The position numbers and the translations under genes were made by a program. From JAATGA01 sp047605605 (GTDB lineage Bacteria > Pseudomonadota > Alphaproteobacteria > Rhodobacterales > Rhodobacteraceae): a stretch of DNA of 22,307 nucleotides. Shown one piece after another: positions 1 through 7,099 of this stretch (positions are counted from its first letter, which is position 1; each line of letters starts with the position of its first letter). Location: NCBI GenBank assembly GCA_047605605.1, contig JASGFG010000067.1, positions 1 through 22,307 of the forward strand, written 5' to 3'. Below the pieces are notes generated by a model that saw nothing but the letters and a program-made list of their open reading frames with translations, ran no database searches and was not told where the DNA came from.

Positions 1-467
1 TCGTGCTGAACATGACCGGCACCACCCCCGCCGCCTGGAACGACCCCGTCAAGGGCGCGGAACTGGCCAAGGCGCAGAAATCCCAGGGCGCGGATGTGAT
101 CTATGCCGCGGCGGGCGGCACCGGCATCGGCGTGCTGCAGGCGGCCGCCGATGAAAAGATCCTGTCGATCGGCGTCGACAGCAACCAGAACTACCTGCAT
201 CCCGGCCAGGTCCTGACCTCGATGGTCAAGCGGGTGGACAATTCCGTCTACGAGGCGTTCAAGGCCGGGCCCGACCTGGCCCCCGGCGTCAAGGTCATGG
301 ACCTGAAATCCGAAGGCGTGGGCTATGCGCTGGATGACAACAACAAGGCGCTGATCACCGACGAGATGAAGGCCAAGGTTGATGCCGCCGCTGCGGACAT
401 CAAGTCGGGCAAGCTGGTCGTCCATGACTACATGACCGACAACACCTGCCCCGCCGCGCAGTTCTGA
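1..467 (+). CDS. BMP family ABC transporter substrate-binding protein, C-terminal part (5' truncated)
   Basis: The reading frame is open from the window edge (codons in phase with base 3) to TGA at 465-467, giving about 154 C-terminal residues of a periplasmic solute-binding lipoprotein of the BMP/Med (PnrA-like) family. Visible family features are the segment YAAAGGTGIGVLQAA, then IGVDSNQNYLHPGQVLTSMVKRVDNS, and the usual ending around KLVVHDYMTDNTCPAAQF. These belong to the second lobe of the type I periplasmic binding fold, which closes over the nucleoside. BMP proteins paired with double-domain ATPases and two permeases, as here, typically bind purine or pyrimidine nucleosides. The purine nucleoside phosphorylase at the end of the operon supports a nucleoside ligand. 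The N-terminus, lipobox and promoter lie outside the window. The family call is firm; the exact ligand is inferred. Confidence 0.93.
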   Translation, partial: VLNMTGTTPAAWNDPVKGAELAKAQKSQGADVIYAAAGGTGIGVLQAAADEKILSIGVDSNQNYLHPGQVLTSMVKRVDNSVYEAFKAGPDLAPGVKVMDLKSEGVGYALDDNNKALITDEMKAKVDAAAADIKSGKLVVHDYMTDNTCPAAQF

Positions 468-818
468 ATGGCGGCTGGCAAACCCGTAACGGGGGGGAGG
501 CAGGCACCTGCCGCCCCTTCCGCGCTCCGCATCGTGGCGATTGGCGCGGCGATGCTCGTTGCCGGGCCCGGCCTCCAGAAAGCTGTGTATGCTCAGCAAG
601 TCTCGGACGAGGTCGTGATCGTCAAGGGATACGACAAACTGGGCGATGCCAAGTTCGAGTTTGCCCCTACGCGCAAGGGGCCAATCATATGCTATGCCTA
701 TGGTCACGACGGCAAGGCACTGGGCCATCAACGTGGCTATACCCAGGCCCGGTCCATCCGGTTTTATGGCATTCCCTTCAAGGATGTGGGTGAGGTGACG
801 TGCGAGAGACTGGATTGA
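468..818 (+). CDS. Unrecognised small, probably exported protein inside the transporter operon
   Basis: I do not recognise this 116-codon ORF. Its ATG directly abuts the TGA of the binding-protein gene, and its stop overlaps the start region of the ATPase gene. Residues 19-43 form a hydrophobic stretch followed by VYA-QQ, which reads as a signal peptide with Ala-x-Ala-like cleavage. The mature part of about 73 residues has two cysteines (in IICYAYG and VTCERLD) that could form a disulfide. Codon use differs from the neighbours: many A/T third positions, plus ATA, AGA and GTA codons that are rare nearby. The first 15 or so codons overlap a strong hairpin (494-517), so translation may start later, for example at GTG 534 or ATG 552. 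It may be a real lineage-specific gene, transferred DNA, or a spacer that happens to be open. Coding status is only moderately supported. Confidence 0.45.
   Translation: MAAGKPVTGGRQAPAAPSALRIVAIGAAMLVAGPGLQKAVYAQQVSDEVVIVKGYDKLGDAKFEFAPTRKGPIICYAYGHDGKALGHQRGYTQARSIRFYGIPFKDVGEVTCERLD
494..517 (+). promoter_or_regulatory. Interrupted GC-rich hairpin just after the binding-protein gene (possible attenuator or mRNA-stabilising stem)
   Basis: Arms GGGG (494-497) and GGCAGG (499-504) pair with CCTGCC (507-512) and CCCC (514-517), with one A/G mismatch. Two or three further Gs precede the stem and CTTCC follows it. Strong stems directly 3' of solute-binding-protein genes are common in ABC transporter operons. 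They give more binding protein than membrane components by partial termination or 3'-end protection. Here the stem begins 27 bases after the stop codon. There is no real T run, so full termination is unlikely. The structure was read by eye, not folded by program. Confidence 0.45.
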
Positions 819-2368
819 GCGCCGCCCCCCAACCCCTTGCCATCGAGCTGCGGGGCATCTCCAAGGCGTTCGGCCCGGTGCAGGCGAACAAGGACATCTC
901 GATTCAGGTTCGCCGCGGCACCATCCACGGCATCATCGGCGAAAACGGCGCGGGGAAATCCACGCTGATGTCGATCCTTTACGGCTTCTACAAGGCCGAC
1001 GCGGGCGAGATCCTCGTCAACGGCCGCCCCACCGCCATTCCCGACAGCCAGAGCGCCATCCGCGCCGGCATCGGCATGGTGTTCCAGCATTTCAAGCTGG
1101 TGCAGAACTTTACCGTCCTTGAAAATGTCATCCTCGGGGCCGAAGACGGGCCGATGCTGCGCGGATCGCTGGCCAAGGCGCGCAAGGTGCTGGCCGATCT
1201 GTCGCGCGAATACGAACTGGACGTGGACCCCGATGCCTTGGTCGAGGATCTGTCCGTCGGTCATCAGCAGCGGGTCGAGATCCTGAAGGCGCTGTATCGG
1301 CAGGCCGACATCCTGATCCTGGACGAACCCACCGGCGTTCTGACCCCGGACGAGGCCGACCACCTGTTCCGCATCCTGCGCGGGCTGAAGGATCAGGGCA
1401 AGACCGTGATCCTGATCACCCACAAGCTGCGCGAGATCATGCAGATCACCGATACCGTCAGCGTCATGCGCCGGGGCGAGATGACCGCCACGGTGAAAAC
1501 CGCCGAGACCAGCCCCGAGCAGCTGGCCGAGCTGATGGTCGGGCGCAAGGTCCTGCTGCGGGTGGACAAGGCGCCCGCCCGGCCCGGCCCCGTTGTGCTG
1601 TCGGTCCGTGACCTGCGCATCCGCGACGGCGCCGGGGTGGAACGGGTCAAGGGCATCAGCCTTGAAATCCGCGCGGGCGAGATCCTGGGCATCGCCGGCG
1701 TCGCGGGCAACGGGCAGTCGGAACTGCTGGCGGCCCTGGGCGGAATGCTGGAACCCGATGACCGCGCCACCGGCACGATCACCCTGAACGGCGCCGCCCT
1801 GCCCCTGTCGGGGCGTGGGGCCGATGGCCGGTCGCGCCGCCATGCGGGCATCGCCCATGTGCCCGAGGACCGGCATCACCACGGCCTGATCCTGGATTTC
1901 ACCGCGTGGGAGAATGTGGCGCTCGGCTATTCCGACGATGCGGCCTATGCGCGGGGGCGGTTCCTGATGGACAATGATGCCCTGCGCGCCGATACCGCGA
2001 AAAAGATGGCCACCTTCGACGTGCGCCCGCCGATCCCCACGCTGGCCGCGAAAAGCTTTTCCGGCGGCAACCAGCAAAAGATCGTCGTCGCGCGCGAGAT
2101 GGAACAGAACCCCGACCTCTTGCTGATCGGCCAGCCGACGCGCGGCGTCGACATCGGCGCCATCGAGTTCATCCACCACCAGATCATCGCGCTGCGCGAC
2201 CAGGGCAAGGCGATCCTGCTGGTCTCGGTGGAACTGGACGAGATCATGGGGCTTTCCGACCGCATCGCCGTGATGTTCGACGGCCGCATCATGGGGTTCC
2301 GCGACCCCGCGCAGACGGATGAACGCGACTGCGGCCTGCTGATGGCGGGCGTGGAGGCGGCGGCATGA
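800..2368 (+). CDS. Nucleoside ABC transporter ATP-binding protein with two ATPase domains (YufO/NupA type)
   Basis: This 522-residue cytoplasmic ATPase carries two fused ABC domains that drive uptake through the two permeases that follow. The first domain has Walker A GENGAGKST (residues 47-55), signature LSVGHQQ (about 150) and Walker B LILDEP with TGVLTPDE. The second has a loosened Walker A (GVAGNGQSE, about 300), signature SFSGGNQQK (about 420) and LLLIGQPTRGVD in place of a standard Walker B, so the Asp and Glu positions are Gly and Gln. Degenerate second-domain Walker B sequences are usual in the BMP-linked family, leaving one main catalytic site. The annotated start is GTG 800, preceded by GAGGTG. 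TTG 815 is an alternative that would give a 4-base overlap with the previous ORF. The end overlaps the first permease by ATGA. Confidence 0.95.
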   Translation: MRETGLSAAPQPLAIELRGISKAFGPVQANKDISIQVRRGTIHGIIGENGAGKSTLMSILYGFYKADAGEILVNGRPTAIPDSQSAIRAGIGMVFQHFKLVQNFTVLENVILGAEDGPMLRGSLAKARKVLADLSREYELDVDPDALVEDLSVGHQQRVEILKALYRQADILILDEPTGVLTPDEADHLFRILRGLKDQGKTVILITHKLREIMQITDTVSVMRRGEMTATVKTAETSPEQLAELMVGRKVLLRVDKAPARPGPVVLSVRDLRIRDGAGVERVKGISLEIRAGEILGIAGVAGNGQSELLAALGGMLEPDDRATGTITLNGAALPLSGRGADGRSRRHAGIAHVPEDRHHHGLILDFTAWENVALGYSDDAAYARGRFLMDNDALRADTAKKMATFDVRPPIPTLAAKSFSGGNQQKIVVAREMEQNPDLLLIGQPTRGVDIGAIEFIHHQIIALRDQGKAILLVSVELDEIMGLSDRIAVMFDGRIMGFRDPAQTDERDCGLLMAGVEAAA

Positions 2369-3456
2369 CCCGGCTTCCGAAATGGGCGGATGTGGTTCTG
2401 GTGCCGCTGGTCAGCCTCTTGCTGGCGGCGGTGGTTTCGGCCCTCGTGCTGCTGGCCATCGGCGAGGACCCGCTGGCGGCGCTGGATACCATGGTCGATG
2501 GCGCGCTCGGATCGCCCTATGGCTGGGGCTATACGCTTTATTACGCGACCAGCTTCATCTTCACCGGGCTGGCGGTGATCGTGGCGTTCCACGCGGGCTT
2601 GTTCAACATCGGGGGCGAGGGGCAGGCACAGCTGGGGGGTCTGGGCGTGGCGCTGGCCTGCCTCTACCTGCCCTGGCCGCACTGGAGCCTGGCGCTGATT
2701 GGCGCCTCGGTGGGCGCGGCGCTGTTCGGCGCGGGCTGGGCGGCGATCCCGGCGTATTTGCAGGCGAAACGCGGCAGCCATATCGTGATCACCACGATCA
2801 TGTTCAACTATATCGCCGCGGCGCTGATCGTCTGGCTGCTGGTCGACGTGCTGCGCCCGGCGGGCCAGATGGACCCGGCCACCGCCCGCTTTGCCGCGAC
2901 GACCGCGCTGCCGACGCTGAACCAGATCCCCGGCCTCGACCTGATCTTCACCAAGAAGGTGCCCGCCAATGTCACCCTGTTCGTGGCGCTGGCCGCCTGT
3001 TTCGCGGTCTGGGTGCTGCTGTGGCGCACCCGGCTGGGCTATGAGATCCGCGCCTTCGGCAAGTCGGAACCGGCGGCGCGCTATGCCGGGATCAACCCGG
3101 TGCGGATCACCATGGTCGCCATGCTGATCTCGGGCGGGCTGGCGGGCCTGATGTCGATCAACAACGTCATGGGTGAAGCCGGGCGGCTGCTCCAGAATTC
3201 GTCCGAGGGCGCGGGTTTCATCGGCATCGCCGTGGCGCTGATGGGGCGCAACCATCCGCTGGGGGTGCTGCTGGCGGCGCTGCTGTTCGGGTTCCTGTAT
3301 CAGGGCGGGGCGGAACTGGGCCTCTGGACCCAGATCCCGATCGAGCTGCGGACCGTGGTGCAGGGGCTGGTGATCCTGTTCACCGGCGCGCTGGACCAGA
3401 TGGTGCGGATGATGCTGGGGCTGGTGTTTCGGCCCCGGACGGCAAGGGCGGCGTGA
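2365..3456 (+). CDS. Nucleoside ABC transporter permease 1 (YufP/NupB type)
   Basis: This 363-residue polytopic inner-membrane permease belongs to the branched-chain/BMP permease superfamily (BPD_transp_2). An N-terminal hydrophobic segment (about 10-30) is followed by multiple membrane spans. Family landmarks are AFHAGLFNIGGEGQAQLGG (about 73-91), RGSHIVITTIMFNYIAAAL (about 136-154) and the cytoplasmic coupling segment AFGKSEPAARYAGINP. Its ATG overlaps the ATPase stop (ATGA), and its stop overlaps the next permease start, so all three should be translationally coupled. It is about 40 residues longer than its partner, mainly from the N-terminal span and periplasmic loop, as is normal for the first permease of such pairs. 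Confidence 0.94.
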   Translation: MTRLPKWADVVLVPLVSLLLAAVVSALVLLAIGEDPLAALDTMVDGALGSPYGWGYTLYYATSFIFTGLAVIVAFHAGLFNIGGEGQAQLGGLGVALACLYLPWPHWSLALIGASVGAALFGAGWAAIPAYLQAKRGSHIVITTIMFNYIAAALIVWLLVDVLRPAGQMDPATARFAATTALPTLNQIPGLDLIFTKKVPANVTLFVALAACFAVWVLLWRTRLGYEIRAFGKSEPAARYAGINPVRITMVAMLISGGLAGLMSINNVMGEAGRLLQNSSEGAGFIGIAVALMGRNHPLGVLLAALLFGFLYQGGAELGLWTQIPIELRTVVQGLVILFTGALDQMVRMMLGLVFRPRTARAA

Positions 3457-4424
3457 TGGATTACGCAACGCTCTTGCAGATCCTCGATTCCACCCTGCGG
3501 CTGGCGACGCCGCTGTTGTTCGCCTGCCTGGCCGGGCTGTTTTCGGAACGCGCGGGCGTGTTCGACATCGGGCTGGAAGGCAAGATGCTGATGGCGGCCA
3601 TGGCCTCGGGCGCGGTGGCGGCGCTGACCGGATCGGTCTGGGCCGGGCTTGGCGCGGGGATCGCGGCCTCGGTCCTGCTGTCGGGGATCCACGGCCTCGC
3701 CTCGATCACCTTCCGCGGCAACCAGCTGATTTCCGGCGTGGCACTGAACTTCGTGGCGTCGGGCATCACGGTGCTGGTCGCGCAGCGGCTGTTCGGGCAG
3801 GGCGGCCGCACGCCGCCCCTGTCGGGCGCCGCCCGCTTCAACGAGATCGCCCTGCCGGGGGCCGAGGCCGCGCGCGCCATCCCCGTGATCGGCCCGTTCT
3901 ATGCCGAGGTGATGTCGGGCCATTCGCTGCTGGTCTACCTTGCGCTGCTCTGCGTGCCGCTGTCGTGGTGGGTGCTGTATCGCACCCGCTTCGGCCTGCG
4001 GCTGCGGGCGGTGGGGGAAAACCCGGCCGCCGTCGATACGGCGGGCGTGTCGGTCGTGCGGCTGCGCTATGCAGCACTGGCGATCACCGGGCTGCTCTGC
4101 GGGCTGGCAGGGGCCTATATGGCGACCGCGCTGCAAGCGGGCTTCGGGCGCGAGATGACGGCGGGGCGCGGCTATATCGCGCTGGCCGCGCTGATCTTTG
4201 CCAAATGGCGGCCCTGGGGGGCGCTGTGGGCCACGCTGCTTTTCGGCTTTTTCCAAGCGCTGGCGCTGCGGCCCGACGTGGTGGAACGGGTGGTGCACTG
4301 GAAGGTGCCGGTCCCCGCGCTGGACGCCCTGCCCTATATCCTGACCGTCCTCGTCCTTGCCGGTTTCGTGGGCAAGGCCATCCCGCCCCGAGCCGGGGGC
4401 GAACCCTATGTCAAGGAACGCTGA
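3456..4424 (+). CDS. Nucleoside ABC transporter permease 2 (YufQ/NupC type)
   Basis: This 322-residue multi-span permease is the second half of the heterodimeric membrane channel. Landmarks are SERAGVFDIGLEGKMLMAAM near residues 30-50, RGNQLISGVALNFVASGITV near 88-107, the coupling segment AVGENPAAVDTAGVSV, and GRGYIALAALIFAKWRPWGAL, all typical of BMP-operon permeases. ATG 3456 overlaps the preceding TGA by one base. GTG 3453 immediately upstream gives a one-residue longer product with a 4-base overlap, and the two starts cannot be separated from sequence alone. The gene is followed by a 91-base gap that contains a hairpin element, then the purine nucleoside phosphorylase gene. Confidence 0.94.
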   Translation: MDYATLLQILDSTLRLATPLLFACLAGLFSERAGVFDIGLEGKMLMAAMASGAVAALTGSVWAGLGAGIAASVLLSGIHGLASITFRGNQLISGVALNFVASGITVLVAQRLFGQGGRTPPLSGAARFNEIALPGAEAARAIPVIGPFYAEVMSGHSLLVYLALLCVPLSWWVLYRTRFGLRLRAVGENPAAVDTAGVSVVRLRYAALAITGLLCGLAGAYMATALQAGFGREMTAGRGYIALAALIFAKWRPWGALWATLLFGFFQALALRPDVVERVVHWKVPVPALDALPYILTVLVLAGFVGKAIPPRAGGEPYVKER

Positions 4425-4450
4425 TCCCTTACCCCCTCTTTCTGGACCCA

Positions 4451-4487
4451 AATATCCCACGGGGGTCCGGGGGTGTGAAACCCCCGG
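4451..4487 (+). repeat. Intergenic GC hairpin element (REP-like) between permease and phosphorylase genes
   Basis: AATATCCCACGGGGGT is followed by a perfect 8-bp stem: CCGGGGGT (4467-4474) pairs with ACCCCCGG (4480-4487) around the loop GTGAA. The leader plus G-run/C-run stem resembles a short element I recall as frequent between genes in Rhodobacteraceae genomes. Only one copy is visible in this window, so its repetitive nature cannot be shown here. Lying within the operon, it could act as a partial terminator or a 3' stabiliser of the transporter message. There is no T run after it. Confidence 0.5.
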
Positions 4488-4515
4488 CGGCCCGCCACAG
4501 ACACAAAGGCCCGCC

Positions 4516-5316
4516 ATGACTGCCCGATCCCTCGCCGCCCTGATCCGCGCCCGCGCCGGCGATGCGCCGGTCAGCCTTGGCCTGATCCTGGGTTCCGGCC
4601 TCGGTCCTCTGGCGGGGGCGGTGAACGGGGTGGCGATCCCCTATTCCGACCTGCCGGGCTTTCCGCAGGCCGGGGTGTCGGGCCACAATCCGAACCTCGT
4701 CATCGGCACGCTGGAAGGCGTCCGCATCGCCGTCCTCGGCGGGCGCGAGCATTATTACGAACACGGCAATCCCGCCGCGATGCGCCTGCCGCTGGAGGTG
4801 CTGCGCGAACTGGGCGCAACCGCGCTGATCGTCACCAATGCCGCGGGCAGCCTGCACCCCGACATCCGCCCCGGCGATCTGATGCTGCTGTCCGACCACA
4901 TCAACTTTTCCGGCCTGAACCCCCTGATCGGCGAGCCGACCGATGCCCGCTTCGTGCCCATGACCGATGCGCATGACCCCGGCCTGCGCGCATCCCTGCG
5001 CGCGGCGGCGGGGGCCGCGGGCGTGCCCTTGCCCGAAGGGGTCTATGCCTGGTATTCCGGCCCCTCGTTCGAGACCCCGGCCGAGATCCGCGCCATCCGC
5101 ACGCTGGGGGCCGATGCCGTCGGCATGTCCACCGTGCCCGAGGTGATCCTGGCCCGCTTTCTGGGCCTGCGGGTAGCGGCGATCTCGACCGTCACCAACA
5201 TGGCCGCGGGCCTGTCCGACGAAAGGATCAGCCACGACCACACCAAGGCCATGGCGCCTTTGGGTGCGGCAAAGCTGGAACAGGTGCTAAGGCATTTTCT
5301 GCGCGCGCAAGCGTGA
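4516..5316 (+). CDS. Purine nucleoside phosphorylase (trimeric, PNP/MTAP family)
   Basis: This 266-residue cytosolic enzyme cleaves purine nucleosides with phosphate to give the base and (deoxy)ribose-1-phosphate. Family motifs in order are phosphate-binding GSGLG (26-30), GREHYYEHG (76-84), VTNAAGSLHPDIRPGD (106-121), GPSFETPAEIR (182-192) and GADAVGMSTVPE (198-209). VTNMAAG (226-232) carries Asn228, matching the Asn that favours 6-oxopurines (inosine, guanosine) in the trimeric class, and His240-Asp-His follows. ATG 4516 was chosen because it has AAGG nearby upstream and gives the usual family length. The frame is open further upstream, but that extension would read through the hairpin region. 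It sits at the end of the nucleoside transporter operon, so imported nucleosides are the likely substrate. Confidence 0.94.
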   Translation: MTARSLAALIRARAGDAPVSLGLILGSGLGPLAGAVNGVAIPYSDLPGFPQAGVSGHNPNLVIGTLEGVRIAVLGGREHYYEHGNPAAMRLPLEVLRELGATALIVTNAAGSLHPDIRPGDLMLLSDHINFSGLNPLIGEPTDARFVPMTDAHDPGLRASLRAAAGAAGVPLPEGVYAWYSGPSFETPAEIRAIRTLGADAVGMSTVPEVILARFLGLRVAAISTVTNMAAGLSDERISHDHTKAMAPLGAAKLEQVLRHFLRAQA

Positions 5317-5320
5317 TCGC

Positions 5321-5393
5321 CCGGCGGGTTTGACTTCGCCGCCAAGCCGGGCAAGGCTTTGGGCCGCGACCCCTTATCCGTAAAGCCCGCCGG
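5321..5393. promoter_or_regulatory. Gap with long-range inverted repeat and possible -35 element before the TauE/SafE gene
   Basis: CCGGCGGG (5321-5328) and CCCGCCGG (5386-5393) are perfect 8-base inverted arms around a 57-base loop. TTGACT at 5330-5335 is a good -35 match, and the 11-base word TTGACTTCGCC recurs upstream of lgt. No convincing -10 is visible at standard spacing. The gap may combine the end of the phosphorylase transcript with a promoter for the next pair. Both readings are tentative. Confidence 0.3.
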
Positions 5394-5396
5394 CCG

Positions 5397-6320
5397 ATGC
5401 ATGTCTATCTTCCGATTGCCGAGGTTTCGGCCAATGTCTTCGTCCTGCTGGGGCTTGGTGGCATCGTGGGCTTCATGTCCGGCATGTTCGGCGTGGGCGG
5501 CGGGTTCCTGATCACGCCGCTGCTGTTCTTCATCGGCATTCCCCCGGCGGTCGCGGTCGCCACCGGCGCGAACCAGGTGGTTGCCTCGTCCATTTCGGGC
5601 GTGCTGGCGCAGTTGCGGCGCAAGGCGGTGGACATCCGAATGGGCCTTGTGCTGCTGGTGGGCGGCATCATCGGCTCGGCGCTCGGCGTCGGCGTCTTCG
5701 CCTGGCTGACGGCGCTTGGTCAGGTCGACCTCTTCGTGCAGCTGAGCTATGTTGTCTTTCTGGGCTTCATCGGCCTGACGATGTTCCAGGAAAGCCTGCG
5801 CGCCATCCTGCGGCAAAGGAAGTCGGGGCCGGTCGACGTGCGGCGCGCGCATGTCCACACCTGGGTCCACCGCCTGCCCTTCAAGATGAAATTCCGGGCC
5901 TCGGGGCTTTACATCTCGGTGCTGCCCCCGGCACTGGCGGGGGCGGGGGTCGGGTTCCTGTCGGCGATCATGGGGGTCGGCGGCGGGTTCATCATGGTGC
6001 CGGTGATGATCTACCTGCTGGGGATGCCGACCAAGGTGGTCGTCGGCACATCCCTGTTCCAGATCATCTTCGTTTCGGCCTTTACCACGCTGATGCATGC
6101 CGTCACCTCGCAATCGGTGGACATGATGCTGGCGACGCTGCTGATCGTGGGGGGCGTGATCGGCGCACAGCTGGGTGCGCGCATCGGCGTGCGGCTCAAG
6201 GCGGAGCAGCTGCGAATCCTGCTGGCGCTGCTGGTGATCGCGGTGGCGGCGCGGATCGCGCTGGACCTGCTGCTGAAACCGGACGAGCTTTTCTCGGTCA
6301 GCATGGGGGCGCTGTCATGA
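5397..6320 (+). CDS. TauE/SafE family sulfite/anion exporter-like membrane protein
   Basis: This 307-residue polytopic inner-membrane protein has the internal duplication of the TauE/SafE (DUF81) family. GFMSGMFGVGGGFLITPLLF in the N-half (about residues 25-44) is echoed by GFLSAIMGVGGGFIMVPVMI in the C-half (about 185-204), each followed by a conserved P-x-x-V-x-x-x-T/G-T segment. About eight membrane spans are expected, with a charged central cytoplasmic loop (RQRKSGPVDVRRAHVHTW). Characterised relatives export sulfite, sulfoacetate or other organosulfur anions, but the substrate here cannot be told. The stop overlaps the next start by ATGA. TauE-TIGR02186 pairing is a familiar alphaproteobacterial arrangement and suggests joint action. 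The family call is firm, the substrate unknown. Confidence 0.92.
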   Translation: MHVYLPIAEVSANVFVLLGLGGIVGFMSGMFGVGGGFLITPLLFFIGIPPAVAVATGANQVVASSISGVLAQLRRKAVDIRMGLVLLVGGIIGSALGVGVFAWLTALGQVDLFVQLSYVVFLGFIGLTMFQESLRAILRQRKSGPVDVRRAHVHTWVHRLPFKMKFRASGLYISVLPPALAGAGVGFLSAIMGVGGGFIMVPVMIYLLGMPTKVVVGTSLFQIIFVSAFTTLMHAVTSQSVDMMLATLLIVGGVIGAQLGARIGVRLKAEQLRILLALLVIAVAARIALDLLLKPDELFSVSMGALS

Positions 6321-7099
6321 GGTGGCTTGCCGCCCTTCTGCTGCTGCTGGCCCTGCCCGTTGCGGCCCAGGAACAGGGGCCGTCCCGCGGCGCGGAAACC
6401 ATCGTCGCGGGCCTGAGCCAGAACCAGGTCGAGATCAAGGCGAACTTTTCCGGCTCCGAGATCATGGTCTATGGCGCGGTGCGGCGCGAAAGCCCGCCGC
6501 CCACCGACAATCCGCTGCATGTGATCGTCACGGTCGAAGGCCCGCCGATGCAGATGACCATCCGCCGCAAGGAACGGGTGGCGGGCATCTGGGTCAACAA
6601 TGCCTCTGTCCAGGTCGATTCCGCGCCCAGCTTTTACGGCGTCGCCTCGACCGGACCGCTGGGCCTGATCCTGCTGAAGACCGAGGATCAGCGCTATCGC
6701 ATCACCATGACCAATGCGATCCGCGCCGTGGGGATCAGCGCCGAGGCCACGAATGCCCCCGAGTTCATCGAGGCGCTGCTGCGCGTCTATGAAGGCGAGG
6801 GGCGCTATCGCCTGGCCGAGGATACGGTGCGCTTTTCCGAGGCGACGCTGTTTCGCACCGATGTGATATTGCCCGCGAACCTGACGGACGGCAATTACCG
6901 GGTGCGGATCTTTCTGGTGCGGCAGGGCCGGGTGATCGACCATCTGGAACGGGACATCCGCGTCCGCAAGGCGGGTCTGGAATGGGCGATCTACAATGCC
7001 GCCCACCGGCATTCGCTCGAATATGCCATTGTGGCGCTGCTGATCGCCGTCGCCGCGGGCTGGGCCGCGTCCGAGGTGTTCCGCCGGATCAGGCTGTGA
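6317..7099 (+). CDS. TIGR02186 family membrane-anchored protein, partner of TauE/SafE protein
   Basis: This 260-residue protein has a clear Sec signal peptide (MRWLAALLLLLALPVAA, cleavage near residue 17-18). A mostly beta-rich periplasmic region follows. One C-terminal membrane span (about residues 231-252, EYAIVALLIAVAAGWAASEV) ends in a basic tail, RRIRL. This matches the TIGR02186 family of alphaproteobacterial conserved proteins found next to TauE/SafE exporters. No catalytic motif is apparent, so it may be a periplasmic accessory or receptor for the exporter. The start ATG overlaps the TauE stop. The last 11 bases overlap the 3' end of the convergent MATE gene. Confidence 0.88.
   Translation: MRWLAALLLLLALPVAAQEQGPSRGAETIVAGLSQNQVEIKANFSGSEIMVYGAVRRESPPPTDNPLHVIVTVEGPPMQMTIRRKERVAGIWVNNASVQVDSAPSFYGVASTGPLGLILLKTEDQRYRITMTNAIRAVGISAEATNAPEFIEALLRVYEGEGRYRLAEDTVRFSEATLFRTDVILPANLTDGNYRVRIFLVRQGRVIDHLERDIRVRKAGLEWAIYNAAHRHSLEYAIVALLIAVAAGWAASEVFRRIRL

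Noticed and set aside
764..2179. Long minus-strand open frame of 471 codons opposite the ABC ATPase gene
   Set aside because: It is the antisense shadow of a clear ABC ATPase in GC-rich DNA; the protein is low-complexity (rich in D, G, Q, H) with no domain.
4357..4515. N-terminal extension of the purine nucleoside phosphorylase
   Set aside because: The extra 53 codons overlap the permease end and the hairpin element and have no family similarity; ATG 4516 gives the normal length.
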